64,000 bases of DNA, taken from the NCBI RefSeq assembly GCF_003633775.1, contig NZ_RBIN01000005.1, forward strand, positions 303,888 to 367,887, written 5' to 3'. Positions 1-7,653 of this stretch are shown here, piece after piece; the first letter of the stretch is position 1, and each line of letters opens with the position of its first letter. A model generated the notes under the pieces. That model was given only the letters and a program-made list of their open reading frames with translations. It was not told where the DNA came from and did not search any database. A program made the translations under genes and the position numbers. The DNA is from Kushneria sinocarnis (GTDB taxonomy: Bacteria > Pseudomonadota > Gammaproteobacteria > Pseudomonadales > Halomonadaceae).

Positions 1-349
1 CCACCCGCGCAAACATGCGCAGCTGGTTGCAGGTGCGCCCGCGCTCGCCGGTAATGCGGCCCTCGGCCAGTCCGGACTCGGCCACGGCGCGCTCGATCAG
101 TTCATCACCGAGGGCCTCGATCTCATCGGCACAGCTCTCCAGGAAGCGGGCACGCTCCTCGAGCCCGGTTTCGCGATAGCGGTCGAATGCCTCCCAGGCC
201 AGCCGACAGGCCCGATCGACATCCTCCCGGGTGCCGCCCGGCCAGTCCGGCTTGAGCTGCTCGCCGGTGGCGGGGTTGACCGCCGCAATGGATGCCTGGC
301 TGCCACGAACGGCCTGCTGACCGATGAGTTGGGTACCTTCCAGTGCCAT
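1..349 (-). CDS. Alpha-ketoglutarate semialdehyde dehydrogenase (2,5-dioxovalerate dehydrogenase), N-terminal part
   Basis: This is the first 116 residues of an aldehyde dehydrogenase; the rest lies beyond the left edge. The N-terminus has the ALDH opening (VNPATGEQL) and the stretch RITGERGRTCNQLRMFARV typical of ketoglutarate semialdehyde dehydrogenases, which make 2-oxoglutarate in the last step of oxidative pentose and sugar-acid pathways. A GGAGG ribosome site sits about 5 bases before the ATG at 349, so it can start on its own. The upstream FAH-family gene is in the same frame with no stop between them, so a fused product is also possible. The family call is solid; the exact substrate is inferred from the neighbour. 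Confidence 0.8.
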   Translation of the reverse strand, partial: MALEGTQLIGQQAVRGSQASIAAVNPATGEQLKPDWPGGTREDVDRACRLAWEAFDRYRETGLEERARFLESCADEIEALGDELIERAVAESGLAEGRITGERGRTCNQLRMFARV

Positions 350-1393
350 GACGCCTCCTGCCTGTGGCGCCCGCTCATGCGCATCACTGCCATGACGGGC
401 ACTCAGTGAGTGTATGTGGAGCAAGGGCGGCTCCCGGACGAAGGCCAGCGGATTGCGCAGCATTCGCCCCAGAGCCGGCAGTTCGATTTCGAAACGATCG
501 CCATCCCGGGTCTCGATGCCCTCGGCAAAGCTCAGCGTCGCCGTGCCGAAGAAATGCAGGTTGAGGTCACCGGGGCGGCGGAACAGCACGTACTTGAAAT
601 GGTGGTACTCGAGATTGGCGAGGCTGTGCGACATGTTGGCCTCGCCGGTCGCGAACGGCCGCTCCCACAGGGTGCGGCCGTCACGCACGATCCGGCTGGT
701 ACCGGTGAGACTGGCAGGCAGCTCGCCGATGAAGAGCTCGGGACCGAAACTGCAGTGGCGCAGCTTGGAGTGCGCCAGCCAGAGCTGGTTGTGGCGCTCG
801 GTCACGTGATCGGAGCACTCGTTGCCGATGGCGTAGCCGATCCGCCAGGGTCGGCCCCGGTCATCATTGAGATAGACGCCGACCAGCTCGGGCTCCTCGC
901 CGGCATCCCGGGCGAAGCTCGGCACCGGAATGGGCTGCTCGGGCGCGATGACGCAGCGGCTATCGCCCTTGTAGAACCACTCCGGTTGCACGCCGACGGC
1001 ACCCGGCTCCGGCTTGCCGCCCTCGATGCCCATCCGGAACATGCGCATCGAATCGGTGAGATTCGCCTCATCGGCCGCCGCGCCGCCGTGCATCGCCGCA
1101 CGGGTATCGACGCTGCCCGGATGGGTCAGACCGGTGCCGCTCACCAGGCAGTGGGCCGGATCGGGATGAGTGATCGGCGGCAGCAGTTCACCGGCTGCCA
1201 CCAGGGTGTCGTAGTCAAGCGTCTCGTCGCCGAGCAGCCCCTCGATCACGCTCGCCAGCGACTGGCCGGTTGCAATCGCCTGACGGGCCAGCGCCAGGGT
1301 GCCGCCCGCAAGTTCGATCGGGCGGACCTGCGCTGCGCTTTCCACCAGTGCCGCCTTCGGGCCGTGAACGCTCTGGTACTGGATCAGTCTCAT
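350..1393 (-). CDS. FAH/AraD1-family protein, probable 2-keto-3-deoxy-D-xylonate (pentonate) dehydratase; no stop before the ALDH
   Basis: About 348 residues starting MRLIQYQSVHG. The motif GTGLTHPGSVDTRAAMH and the C-terminal FEIELPALGRMLRNPL are hallmarks of the AraD1 branch of the fumarylacetoacetate hydrolase family. That branch includes Caulobacter XylX, which dehydrates 2-keto-3-deoxy-xylonate to ketoglutarate semialdehyde, the substrate of the enzyme encoded next. I translated the whole stretch codon by codon: it stays open past the usual family end (LRNPL) through a linker of about 36 residues rich in His, Arg and Ala, and into the ALDH ATG at 349. This is either a natural two-enzyme fusion or a lost stop codon. 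A D-xylose dehydrogenase at 24.5 kb supports a Weimberg-type pathway. Confidence 0.82.
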
Positions 1394-1618
1394 GCACTTC
1401 TCCGTGATGCTCGCTCCCGGCAGCGGCCGTCACCATGCGCGGCCATCACCGGGGTCGCGGCAGCGGTCAGTTGTCATACAACATCGCCGACAGCTCTCCA
1501 GCATAGTAGAACTCTGCCAGCTGGCGGCGATTGAAAGGTCGAAAATCGACCATGGTCGAAGTCCCGGTCGCCGCCGTCGTGCGGTGTGACCCGCGCCGGC
1601 CCCTGGCTGACCGCAACG

Positions 1619-1669
1619 AAAATGCTCCGGCCGGCAGTACCGGGAGTTCGGTACCGCACGGCCGGAGCA
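1619..1669 (-). terminator. Rho-independent terminator of the GntP permease gene
   Basis: An 11-base stem (1623-1633 with 1659-1669) carries an inner GTACC pairing. On the minus strand it is followed by TTTT (1619-1622). It lies about 30 bases after the permease stop, so it separates the permease unit from the FAH-family gene. The rest of the gap 1394-1697 shows nothing else clear. Confidence 0.75.
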
Positions 1670-1697
1670 GCAGCGTCGCCGGGCTCGGCGTGGCGGG

Positions 1698-3101
1698 TCA
1701 GGTGATCAGCAGGAAGAGCCCCCAGACCAGCCCGAAGGCCATCAGCGAAATGCCGGTCGAGACCACCGTCCAGGTCTTGAGCATGGTCTGGGTACTGACC
1801 CCCAGAAAACGCCCCACCAGCCAGAAGCCGGAGTCGTTGACGTGCGAGTAGCCGATGGCGCCGGCCACGATCGCCACCGTGATGCAGGCCGCCGGGAAGC
1901 CGGCCAGCTCGGGCGCAGCCAGTACCGCCGGTGCCATGATGCTGGCCGCCGTGGTGCCGGCCACCGTGGCCGAGCCCTGGGCCACGCGGATGACCGCGGC
2001 AATCACGTAGCCGGCCACGATCAGCGGCATGCCCAGCGACTGCAGGCTGCCGGCCAGCGCCTCGCCGATGCCGCTGGCCTTGAGCACGCCACCGAACATG
2101 CCGCCGGCCCCGGTGATCAGGATGATGCTGCAGACCGGTGCCACCGCCTGTTCGACGATATCGTTGATGGCATCCATGGCCTCCTCGCGCTGGCGTCGCA
2201 GCACCAGCAGCCACATCGCCACACAGGTGCTGATCAGCAGCGCAATCGGGGTTTCGCCGATCAGCAGCAGCGTGTTCAGCAGGGTATTGCCCTCGGGCAG
2301 GGTGCCGCTGGAGATCAGCGTCGAGATGCCGGTGTTCATGAAGATCAGCGCCAGCGGCATCAGCAGCACCAGCATCACCACCCCGAAGGGCGGCAGCTCG
2401 CTGGTCTCGTCGGCCTGGCTGTCGCCCATCATGTCGGGCACCGGCTGGAACGGCATGCGCCCGGCGCGGGCCACCGAGAGCCGATAGCCCATGACATACC
2501 AGGTCGGAATGGCGGCCAGCAGTGCCACCAGCAGCACCTGACCCACATCGGCATGCAGGAACACGGCCGCCGCCACCGGGCCGGGATGGGGCGGCATCAG
2601 CGCATGCATCACCAGAAAGGCACCGGCAGCAGGCAGCCCGTAGAGCAGCAGCGAGCCCTTCAGCTCGCGGGCAATCGAGTAGATGATCGGCAGCATCACC
2701 ACGAAGGCGGCATCGAGAAAGATCGGAAAGCCGAACAGCAGGCAGGCAATCGACAGCCCCAGCGGCGCCCGCTCACGGCCGAACAGGCGGATCAGCGTAT
2801 CGGCCAGCACCCGGGCACCACCGGAGACCGCCACGATGCGGCCGAGCACGGCCCCGAAGCCGATCAGCAGCGCGACATTGCCCAGCGTATCGCCGAAGCC
2901 CGACAGCAGGGTCGGCATCAGGTCGGAGACGCCGATACCGGTGGCCAGCGCCGTGGCAATACTGACGATGACCAGCGAGAAAAAGGGATGCAGCCGGATC
3001 CGGATGATCAACAGCAGCAGTACCGCGATGGCAACGGCCGCGACGGCCAGCAGGCCGAGCGTCGACATTCCGGAAGCGGCTGCGTCCTGAGCCCCTTGCA
3101 T
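1698..3101 (-). CDS. GntP-family gluconate/sugar-acid:H+ symporter
   Basis: 467 residues, the usual GntP length, with at least twelve hydrophobic segments. Family signatures include FPIFLDAAFVVMLPIIY around residue 125, ALMPPHPGPVAAA around 165, and a C-terminal pair of helices. It moves gluconate or a related aldonate across the inner membrane with protons. GGAGG lies 6 bases before the ATG at 3101. It is the last gene of a minus-strand group after the isomerase and the dehydrogenase, with a 227-base gap that holds a short weak hairpin near 3124-3146. The ligand cannot be read from sequence; the neighbours suggest a sugar acid. Confidence 0.88.
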   Translation of the reverse strand: MQGAQDAAASGMSTLGLLAVAAVAIAVLLLLIIRIRLHPFFSLVIVSIATALATGIGVSDLMPTLLSGFGDTLGNVALLIGFGAVLGRIVAVSGGARVLADTLIRLFGRERAPLGLSIACLLFGFPIFLDAAFVVMLPIIYSIARELKGSLLLYGLPAAGAFLVMHALMPPHPGPVAAAVFLHADVGQVLLVALLAAIPTWYVMGYRLSVARAGRMPFQPVPDMMGDSQADETSELPPFGVVMLVLLMPLALIFMNTGISTLISSGTLPEGNTLLNTLLLIGETPIALLISTCVAMWLLVLRRQREEAMDAINDIVEQAVAPVCSIILITGAGGMFGGVLKASGIGEALAGSLQSLGMPLIVAGYVIAAVIRVAQGSATVAGTTAASIMAPAVLAAPELAGFPAACITVAIVAGAIGYSHVNDSGFWLVGRFLGVSTQTMLKTWTVVSTGISLMAFGLVWGLFLLIT

Positions 3102-3328
3102 AATCAGCCTCCATGGAGGGCCGCCACCGCAGCCACGGTGGCTCTACCAGTAATGAAATCGGCCAGGCGCCTTTTGACCACCGCCCGGGCGATGGCCACG
3201 AAGGCGCCTGATGAATGACACGCCTCGCCCTGGCGAAAAACGCACCCTCCACGCAGCCGCCGGTGAGGGCGCAGGCGGACAGGCCTCGGCCGGGGCCGGC
3301 GCCGCAGTGCCGGTCCCGGATCGGGGCT

Positions 3329-4279
3329 TCAGGAGAGCGGCGGCGGGCCGAGCTCCTCGAGCAGCTTCTGCAGCTTCACGTAGGCCCGGTTGCGATAGGC
3401 AATCAGCTCCGGGATACGCTCGGCCGGCACATCGGTGAAGCCACCACCGCTCTTGGTGCCCAGCTTGCCCTGATCGATCAGGTCACTGAGCACCTGTGGT
3501 GTGGCAAAGCGCTCGGGGAAGTCCTTCTGCAGCGACTGATAGCAGAAGTTGTAGACATCCAGCCCGGCCATGTCGGCGATCGCGAAGGGGCCGAAGAACG
3601 GCAGGCGGAAGCCGAAGGTGGTGCGCACCAGGGTATCGATGTCCTCGGCGCTGGCCACCCCTTCCTCGAGCAGCTGGGTCGCCTCGTGGAACAGCGCATA
3701 CTGCAGGCGGTTGAGCACGAAACCGGTCACGTCACTGACGGTGGCGGTCTCCTTGCCGGTCTCGTGCACGATGGCACAGGCGGCATCCACCACGTCGGAG
3801 CGGGTCCCGGCGTGCGGGATGATCTCCACCCCCGGCACGAAGGGCGACGGGTTGGAGAAGTGCACGCCCAGAAAGCGGCCCGGCTCGGTCACGGCCTCGG
3901 CGAGCGAGGCGATCGAGATGGTGGACGTGTTCGAGCCGATGATGGCATCCGTCGGTGCGGCCGAGCAGATCCGGCGCAGGGTCTCGTGCTTGATGTCGAG
4001 CTTTTCGGGAACCGCTTCCTCGATGAAGTCGGTGCCCTCGACCGCCGCCTCGATGGATTCGGCCGCGGTGACATTGCGCTCGATGCGCTCGACCGCATCG
4101 GCCGGAAACAGCTCATCGGCGACGTACTGGCGGGCCTCTTCGATCAGCCGCTGGCGGTTCTTCTCGGTGACCTCGAACGAAACGTCGCTGATGCGCACCT
4201 CGGCACCGGCCAGCGCCATCACCTGAGCAATGCCGCCACCCATGTAGCCGGAACCGACGATAGCTACCTTGCGTGTCAT
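3329..4279 (-). CDS. 3-hydroxyacyl-CoA dehydrogenase-like NAD-dependent dehydrogenase, probably acting on a sugar acid
   Basis: 316 residues. The N-terminal Rossmann motif is IVGSGYMGGGIAQ (residues 6-18). The catalytic His is in FLGVHFSNPSPF near residue 142, and the C-terminal domain has the GFVLNRLQYALFHEA helix of the family. It resembles 3-hydroxybutyryl-CoA dehydrogenase, but homologues such as L-gulonate 3-dehydrogenase (lambda-crystallin) oxidise C3 of aldonates. It lies 49 bases after a TIM-barrel isomerase and upstream of a GntP permease, with no acyl-CoA genes nearby, so a sugar-acid 3-dehydrogenase is the better inference. GGAG precedes the ATG. Confidence 0.75.
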   Translation of the reverse strand: MTRKVAIVGSGYMGGGIAQVMALAGAEVRISDVSFEVTEKNRQRLIEEARQYVADELFPADAVERIERNVTAAESIEAAVEGTDFIEEAVPEKLDIKHETLRRICSAAPTDAIIGSNTSTISIASLAEAVTEPGRFLGVHFSNPSPFVPGVEIIPHAGTRSDVVDAACAIVHETGKETATVSDVTGFVLNRLQYALFHEATQLLEEGVASAEDIDTLVRTTFGFRLPFFGPFAIADMAGLDVYNFCYQSLQKDFPERFATPQVLSDLIDQGKLGTKSGGGFTDVPAERIPELIAYRNRAYVKLQKLLEELGPPPLS

Positions 4280-4328
4280 GAAGTGATCTCCATGGTGTTG
4301 AAAGCGAAAAAGTGTTGAAACCGCCGAC

Positions 4329-5306
4329 TCAGCGCTTGCCGCCCTGGCGGACCCGGCTCTGACCGAGCTCGTAGTCGGTGCTGCGCGGCAGCACCTGTTC
4401 GCGCAGGTAACGCTGGTTGGTGTTCGAAACGCTCAGACCGTCACCGCCGTAGTGTTCGGTGCAGATGACGCCCTGGAAGCCGTGGGCCAGCGCGATTTCG
4501 AACGCCTTGCGATAGCTGATCAGACCGAACTCCAGCGGTGCCGGCATGGCGATGTACTGATCGCGCGCCACGTCCTCGTCACGGCTGTAGTTCTTGACGT
4601 GCCAGTAGTTGGCGTACGGCAGGGTCTTTTCCAGCATCTGCTGCCAGGGCTCGATCGGGCGATGCAGGCGGATCAGGTTGCCGATATCGGGATTGAGGCC
4701 GACGTTCGGCAGGCCGATGTCCTCGACCAGTGCCACGGCGGAATCGGCGGTACCCAGATAGGTGTCCTCGTACATCTCCAGCGACATCAGCAGGCCCAGC
4801 TCCTCGGCGCGCCGGCCCAGCTCCTGCAGCCGCTTCACCGCCAGATTCCAGGTATCGCGATCGCCGGTCGGGTCCTTGTGGCCCTCGACGGTCCAGAACC
4901 ACAGCTGCTTCTGCTGCTCGGGCGTCAGTGCCTGGTGCAGGCCGACGGACACCACCTCGCAGCCCAGCTCGGCGGCGGCTTCCAGCGTACGGTGGCTGTA
5001 GGCCAGGTTGTCCTCGCCGTGCTCGGTATCGATCACGCTGCGCCGGATTGCCGACAGCGAGGGCATGCCGAGGCCGGCGTCATGGGCGGTGCGCTTGAAC
5101 TCATCCAGCCGCGCTGCCGACAGGTCACCGGGCTTCACCCAGCCATCGGTGAGATCGACATCGCGAAAGCCGGCCTCGCGGACTTCGGTGAAGACGCCAT
5201 GCCAGTGGGCAGCATCGGCATCGTTGACATGCCGACCCCGGGAATCGGTGGCGGAAAACTGCAGCAGGGCGGCCGCAATCGGCCATTCTTCAGCGCTATA
5301 GGGCAT
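4329..5306 (-). CDS. Sugar phosphate isomerase/epimerase-type TIM-barrel protein
   Basis: 325 residues with the xylose-isomerase-like (AP endonuclease 2) TIM-barrel pattern. Likely metal ligands are seen in SLEMYEDTYLG, VGLNPDIGNL, YWHVKNYSRDED and ICTEHYGGDG. Members isomerise, epimerise or, as in the isoapionate route, decarboxylate oxo-sugar acids. GAAAGGAG precedes the ATG at 5306. It is the first gene of the minus-strand group and faces the LysR gene across a 222-base intergenic region with a palindrome. A role right after the 3-dehydrogenase is an inference from order and spacing. Confidence 0.75.
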   Translation of the reverse strand: MPYSAEEWPIAAALLQFSATDSRGRHVNDADAAHWHGVFTEVREAGFRDVDLTDGWVKPGDLSAARLDEFKRTAHDAGLGMPSLSAIRRSVIDTEHGEDNLAYSHRTLEAAAELGCEVVSVGLHQALTPEQQKQLWFWTVEGHKDPTGDRDTWNLAVKRLQELGRRAEELGLLMSLEMYEDTYLGTADSAVALVEDIGLPNVGLNPDIGNLIRLHRPIEPWQQMLEKTLPYANYWHVKNYSRDEDVARDQYIAMPAPLEFGLISYRKAFEIALAHGFQGVICTEHYGGDGLSVSNTNQRYLREQVLPRSTDYELGQSRVRQGGKR

Positions 5307-5487
5307 GGCAGGTCTCCTTTCGGGTCATCGGAAGCGATGGCAGGGCAAGACGGCAGCGCCCACCGCCGGGGCCGGCGGCATGCCGGCGTCTGCAGCGGGC
5401 GCTGCCGAACATGTTGCTCGGTACGTGATCGAAGGCACGATAGCGCCGAGCGGAAATAACCATCCAATGCTGATACCGCTACCATCT

Positions 5488-5505
5488 GATAACCTTTTGG
5501 TTATC
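5488..5505. promoter_or_regulatory. Perfect palindrome, probable LysR operator
   Basis: GATAACC-TTTT-GGTTATC is a perfect 7-4-7 inverted repeat, 24 bases before the LysR start and about 180 bases from the divergent isomerase start. The position fits an autoregulatory site shared by both directions. Confidence 0.55.
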
Positions 5506-5528
5506 ATGGACCACCCGGATCGCATCTC

Positions 5529-6476
5529 ATGGGCACTCTGCCGAAGGACTGGTTTTCCCGCGTTCGACTAAAGTTACGCCACCTCGAGCTGTTCGTGGCG
5601 CTTGATGAACAGCGCAACCTGCACCGCGCCGCTGCCCAGCTGGAGATCAGTCAGCCGGCGGCCTCGAAGCTGCTGGGCGAACTGGAGAGCCGGCTGGGGA
5701 CGCCGCTGTTCGAACGGCACAGCCGCGGGCTGACCCCCAACTGGTATGGCGAGCTGATGGTACGACGGGCGCGCTCGGTGCTGGACGAGCTCGGCCAGGC
5801 CGGTGAGGAGTTCAACGCCCTGCAGAGCGGCCATACCGGGCTGGTGCGCGTGGGCACGGTGATGGCGGCGGCCGTGCCGCTACTGACCCGCGCCGTCGAG
5901 AGGCTGCACAGCGAGCGGCCGGGGCTGCATGTCAGCATCAACGTCGAGGTGAGCCGGCAGCTGGTCCAGGGCCTGCTCGATGGCCGGTACGACTTCGTGC
6001 TCTCGCGCATTCCGGCCGGCTTTTCCGGCGAGCACTTCGTGTTCGAGGAGATCGGCGAGGAAGAAATCTGCTTCGTCTGCAGCGTTCGCCATCCGCTGGC
6101 CCGGTCAACCGCGCCGGATCTGGCGACTCTCAGCCAGTGGCCGTGGGCCCTGCAGCCGCGCGGCAGCCTGATGCGCCAGCGGGTCGAGGAGCTGATGCAC
6201 CGGGAGCAGCTCGAGCTGCCCTGCTGGGTGGTGGATACGCCGGATCCGATGGTGTCGCTGGCGCTGGTCGACAACTCGGAGTTCATCACCGTCGCCACCC
6301 GCGATGTCACCGAACGGCTGTTCGATCCGGCACGCTTTCATATCCTGCCCTACCCGCAGCGTCTCGGCATTCAGCCCTACGGCCTGGTCAGCCTGCGCCA
6401 TCAGCGCCTCTCGCCGGGCACCGGGGCGCTGATGTCCACCCTGCGCGAGCTGATGCGCGAGCCGCCTGCTCCCTGA
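5529..6476 (+). CDS. LysR-family transcriptional regulator of the sugar-acid cluster
   Basis: 315 residues. The winged helix-turn-helix is at residues 15-75 (LRHLELFVALDEQRNLHRAA, SQPAASKLLGELE), followed by a periplasmic-binding-like effector domain. It resembles the GbpR branch that responds to sugars and sugar acids. It is divergent from the isomerase-dehydrogenase-permease group and most likely controls it through the palindrome just upstream. The ATG at 5529 gives the usual distance to the HTH; no strong ribosome site is visible. Effector unknown. Confidence 0.85.
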   Translation: MGTLPKDWFSRVRLKLRHLELFVALDEQRNLHRAAAQLEISQPAASKLLGELESRLGTPLFERHSRGLTPNWYGELMVRRARSVLDELGQAGEEFNALQSGHTGLVRVGTVMAAAVPLLTRAVERLHSERPGLHVSINVEVSRQLVQGLLDGRYDFVLSRIPAGFSGEHFVFEEIGEEEICFVCSVRHPLARSTAPDLATLSQWPWALQPRGSLMRQRVEELMHREQLELPCWVVDTPDPMVSLALVDNSEFITVATRDVTERLFDPARFHILPYPQRLGIQPYGLVSLRHQRLSPGTGALMSTLRELMREPPAP

Positions 6477-6561
6477 CCGGCCGCGGCCGGCGCCGGGGCA
6501 GGAGTGTGCGCGTTCGCCTGTGCCCCTTGCCGAGCGCCGCCCGACATGCGATACCTGAACC

Positions 6562-6578
6562 TGATTGAGTCTCATTAC
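6562..6578. promoter_or_regulatory. Possible weak Fur-like site before the AraC gene
   Basis: TGATTGAGTCTCATTAC partly matches the Fur box, about 27 bases before the AraC start. The match is incomplete; support comes from the siderophore receptor downstream. Confidence 0.3.
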
Positions 6579-6604
6579 CACCCGAGCGCCGGAGCCGCCG
6601 TCGC

Positions 6605-7555
6605 ATGAATTCATCCGCTATACCCGATCCGCCGCCCGTGCGGGCCCATACCTCCCGTGAGCTGAAGGCGCTGGGGCAGCGCTACGGGATCGACTATCAC
6701 TTCCCCCGCTCGGACGCCGCCGCACCGACCGCAACCGTGCTGCGCGGCCGGGTGCAGGAACTGGCCCCCGCCCCCGGCATGCAGCTGGTGACCTCCGATA
6801 TCGAGGTGCTCAAGCGCTACGACTCCTGCTCCCGGGCGCCCACGCCGCTGTCGATCATCGTCATGCTGGCGGGTGAAGCCGAAGTCGGTCTGGCGGAGCA
6901 GCGCCTCACCCTGCGCCCCGGCATGGCGCTCAGCGTCCGGCTGGATCAGCAGGACGGGCTGGCCGCGGTCCAGGCCGCCGGCCAGCGCATTCGCGCCCTG
7001 ACCCTGAGCCTCGACGAGACCCGGCTGGCGGAGTTCACCGGCGAAACCGCCGACGCTCACGGCTCCTGCATGCACGCCTGGCATCTGCCCGGCACCCTGC
7101 AGAGTGCCCTCGAAGAGGCGATTGCCGCGCCGCTGGCGGGAACGGCACAGCGGCTGCAGCTGCAGGGGCTGAGCCTGCAGCTGCTCGCCCACGGTCTGGC
7201 CGGTGCCGATCGGCAGGCGACCACCGCCCCGACGCCGGGCGAGCGGCAGCGGCTGGAACGGGTACGCGAGACCCTGCGCAGCGATCCGGCCCGCGAGTAC
7301 CGGCTGGAGCACCTGGCGCAGCTCGCCGCGATGAGTCCGGCCAGCCTGCGTCGCAAGTACCGCGCCACCTTCGGTCGCAGCGTCTTCGATGAGCTGCGTC
7401 ACTTCCAGCTCGCCCTCGGCCGCGATCATCTCGCCCGGGGCCTGAGCGTGCAGCAGGCCGCCCACTTCTGCGGCTATCGCCACGCCGGCAACTTTGCCAC
7501 CGCCTTTCGTCGTCACTACGGCATTCCGCCCGGCAGGCTGGTGCGACGCAACTGA
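6605..7555 (+). CDS. AraC-family regulator of siderophore uptake (PchR-like)
   Basis: 316 residues. A diverged N-terminal sensing half is followed by a double helix-turn-helix at about 215-312 (LEHLAQLAAMSPASLRRKYR, then QQAAHFCGYRHAGNFATAFR). PchR-type regulators bind a ferri-siderophore and switch on the receptor gene next to them. Here the gene is 98 bases upstream of a TonB-dependent receptor on the same strand, with a Fur-like box between them. It therefore probably activates that receptor when iron is short. Confidence 0.82.
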   Translation: MNSSAIPDPPPVRAHTSRELKALGQRYGIDYHFPRSDAAAPTATVLRGRVQELAPAPGMQLVTSDIEVLKRYDSCSRAPTPLSIIVMLAGEAEVGLAEQRLTLRPGMALSVRLDQQDGLAAVQAAGQRIRALTLSLDETRLAEFTGETADAHGSCMHAWHLPGTLQSALEEAIAAPLAGTAQRLQLQGLSLQLLAHGLAGADRQATTAPTPGERQRLERVRETLRSDPAREYRLEHLAQLAAMSPASLRRKYRATFGRSVFDELRHFQLALGRDHLARGLSVQQAAHFCGYRHAGNFATAFRRHYGIPPGRLVRRN

Positions 7556-7607
7556 GCACCCGGCAAAAAAACCTGAGCATTGCGCATGATCATGCCGGCC
7601 CTTCAAA

Positions 7608-7625
7608 GAGAATAATTCTCATTAC
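7608..7625. promoter_or_regulatory. Probable Fur box before the TonB receptor
   Basis: GAGAATAATTCTCATTAC resembles the repeated NATAAT hexamers of a Fur box. It lies 28 bases before the receptor start in an otherwise GC-rich gap. Confidence 0.5.
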
Positions 7626-7653
7626 ATAACGACAGGCGCAAGGATCAGGGAAC

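Noticed and set aside
410..1534. Long plus-strand frame opposite the FAH-family gene
   Set aside because: It is the antisense shadow of the dehydratase; it has no ribosome site and no domain.
1842..3218. 458-residue plus-strand frame opposite the GntP gene, rich in Gln, His and Arg
   Set aside because: The low-complexity composition is the mirror of hydrophobic codons in the permease.
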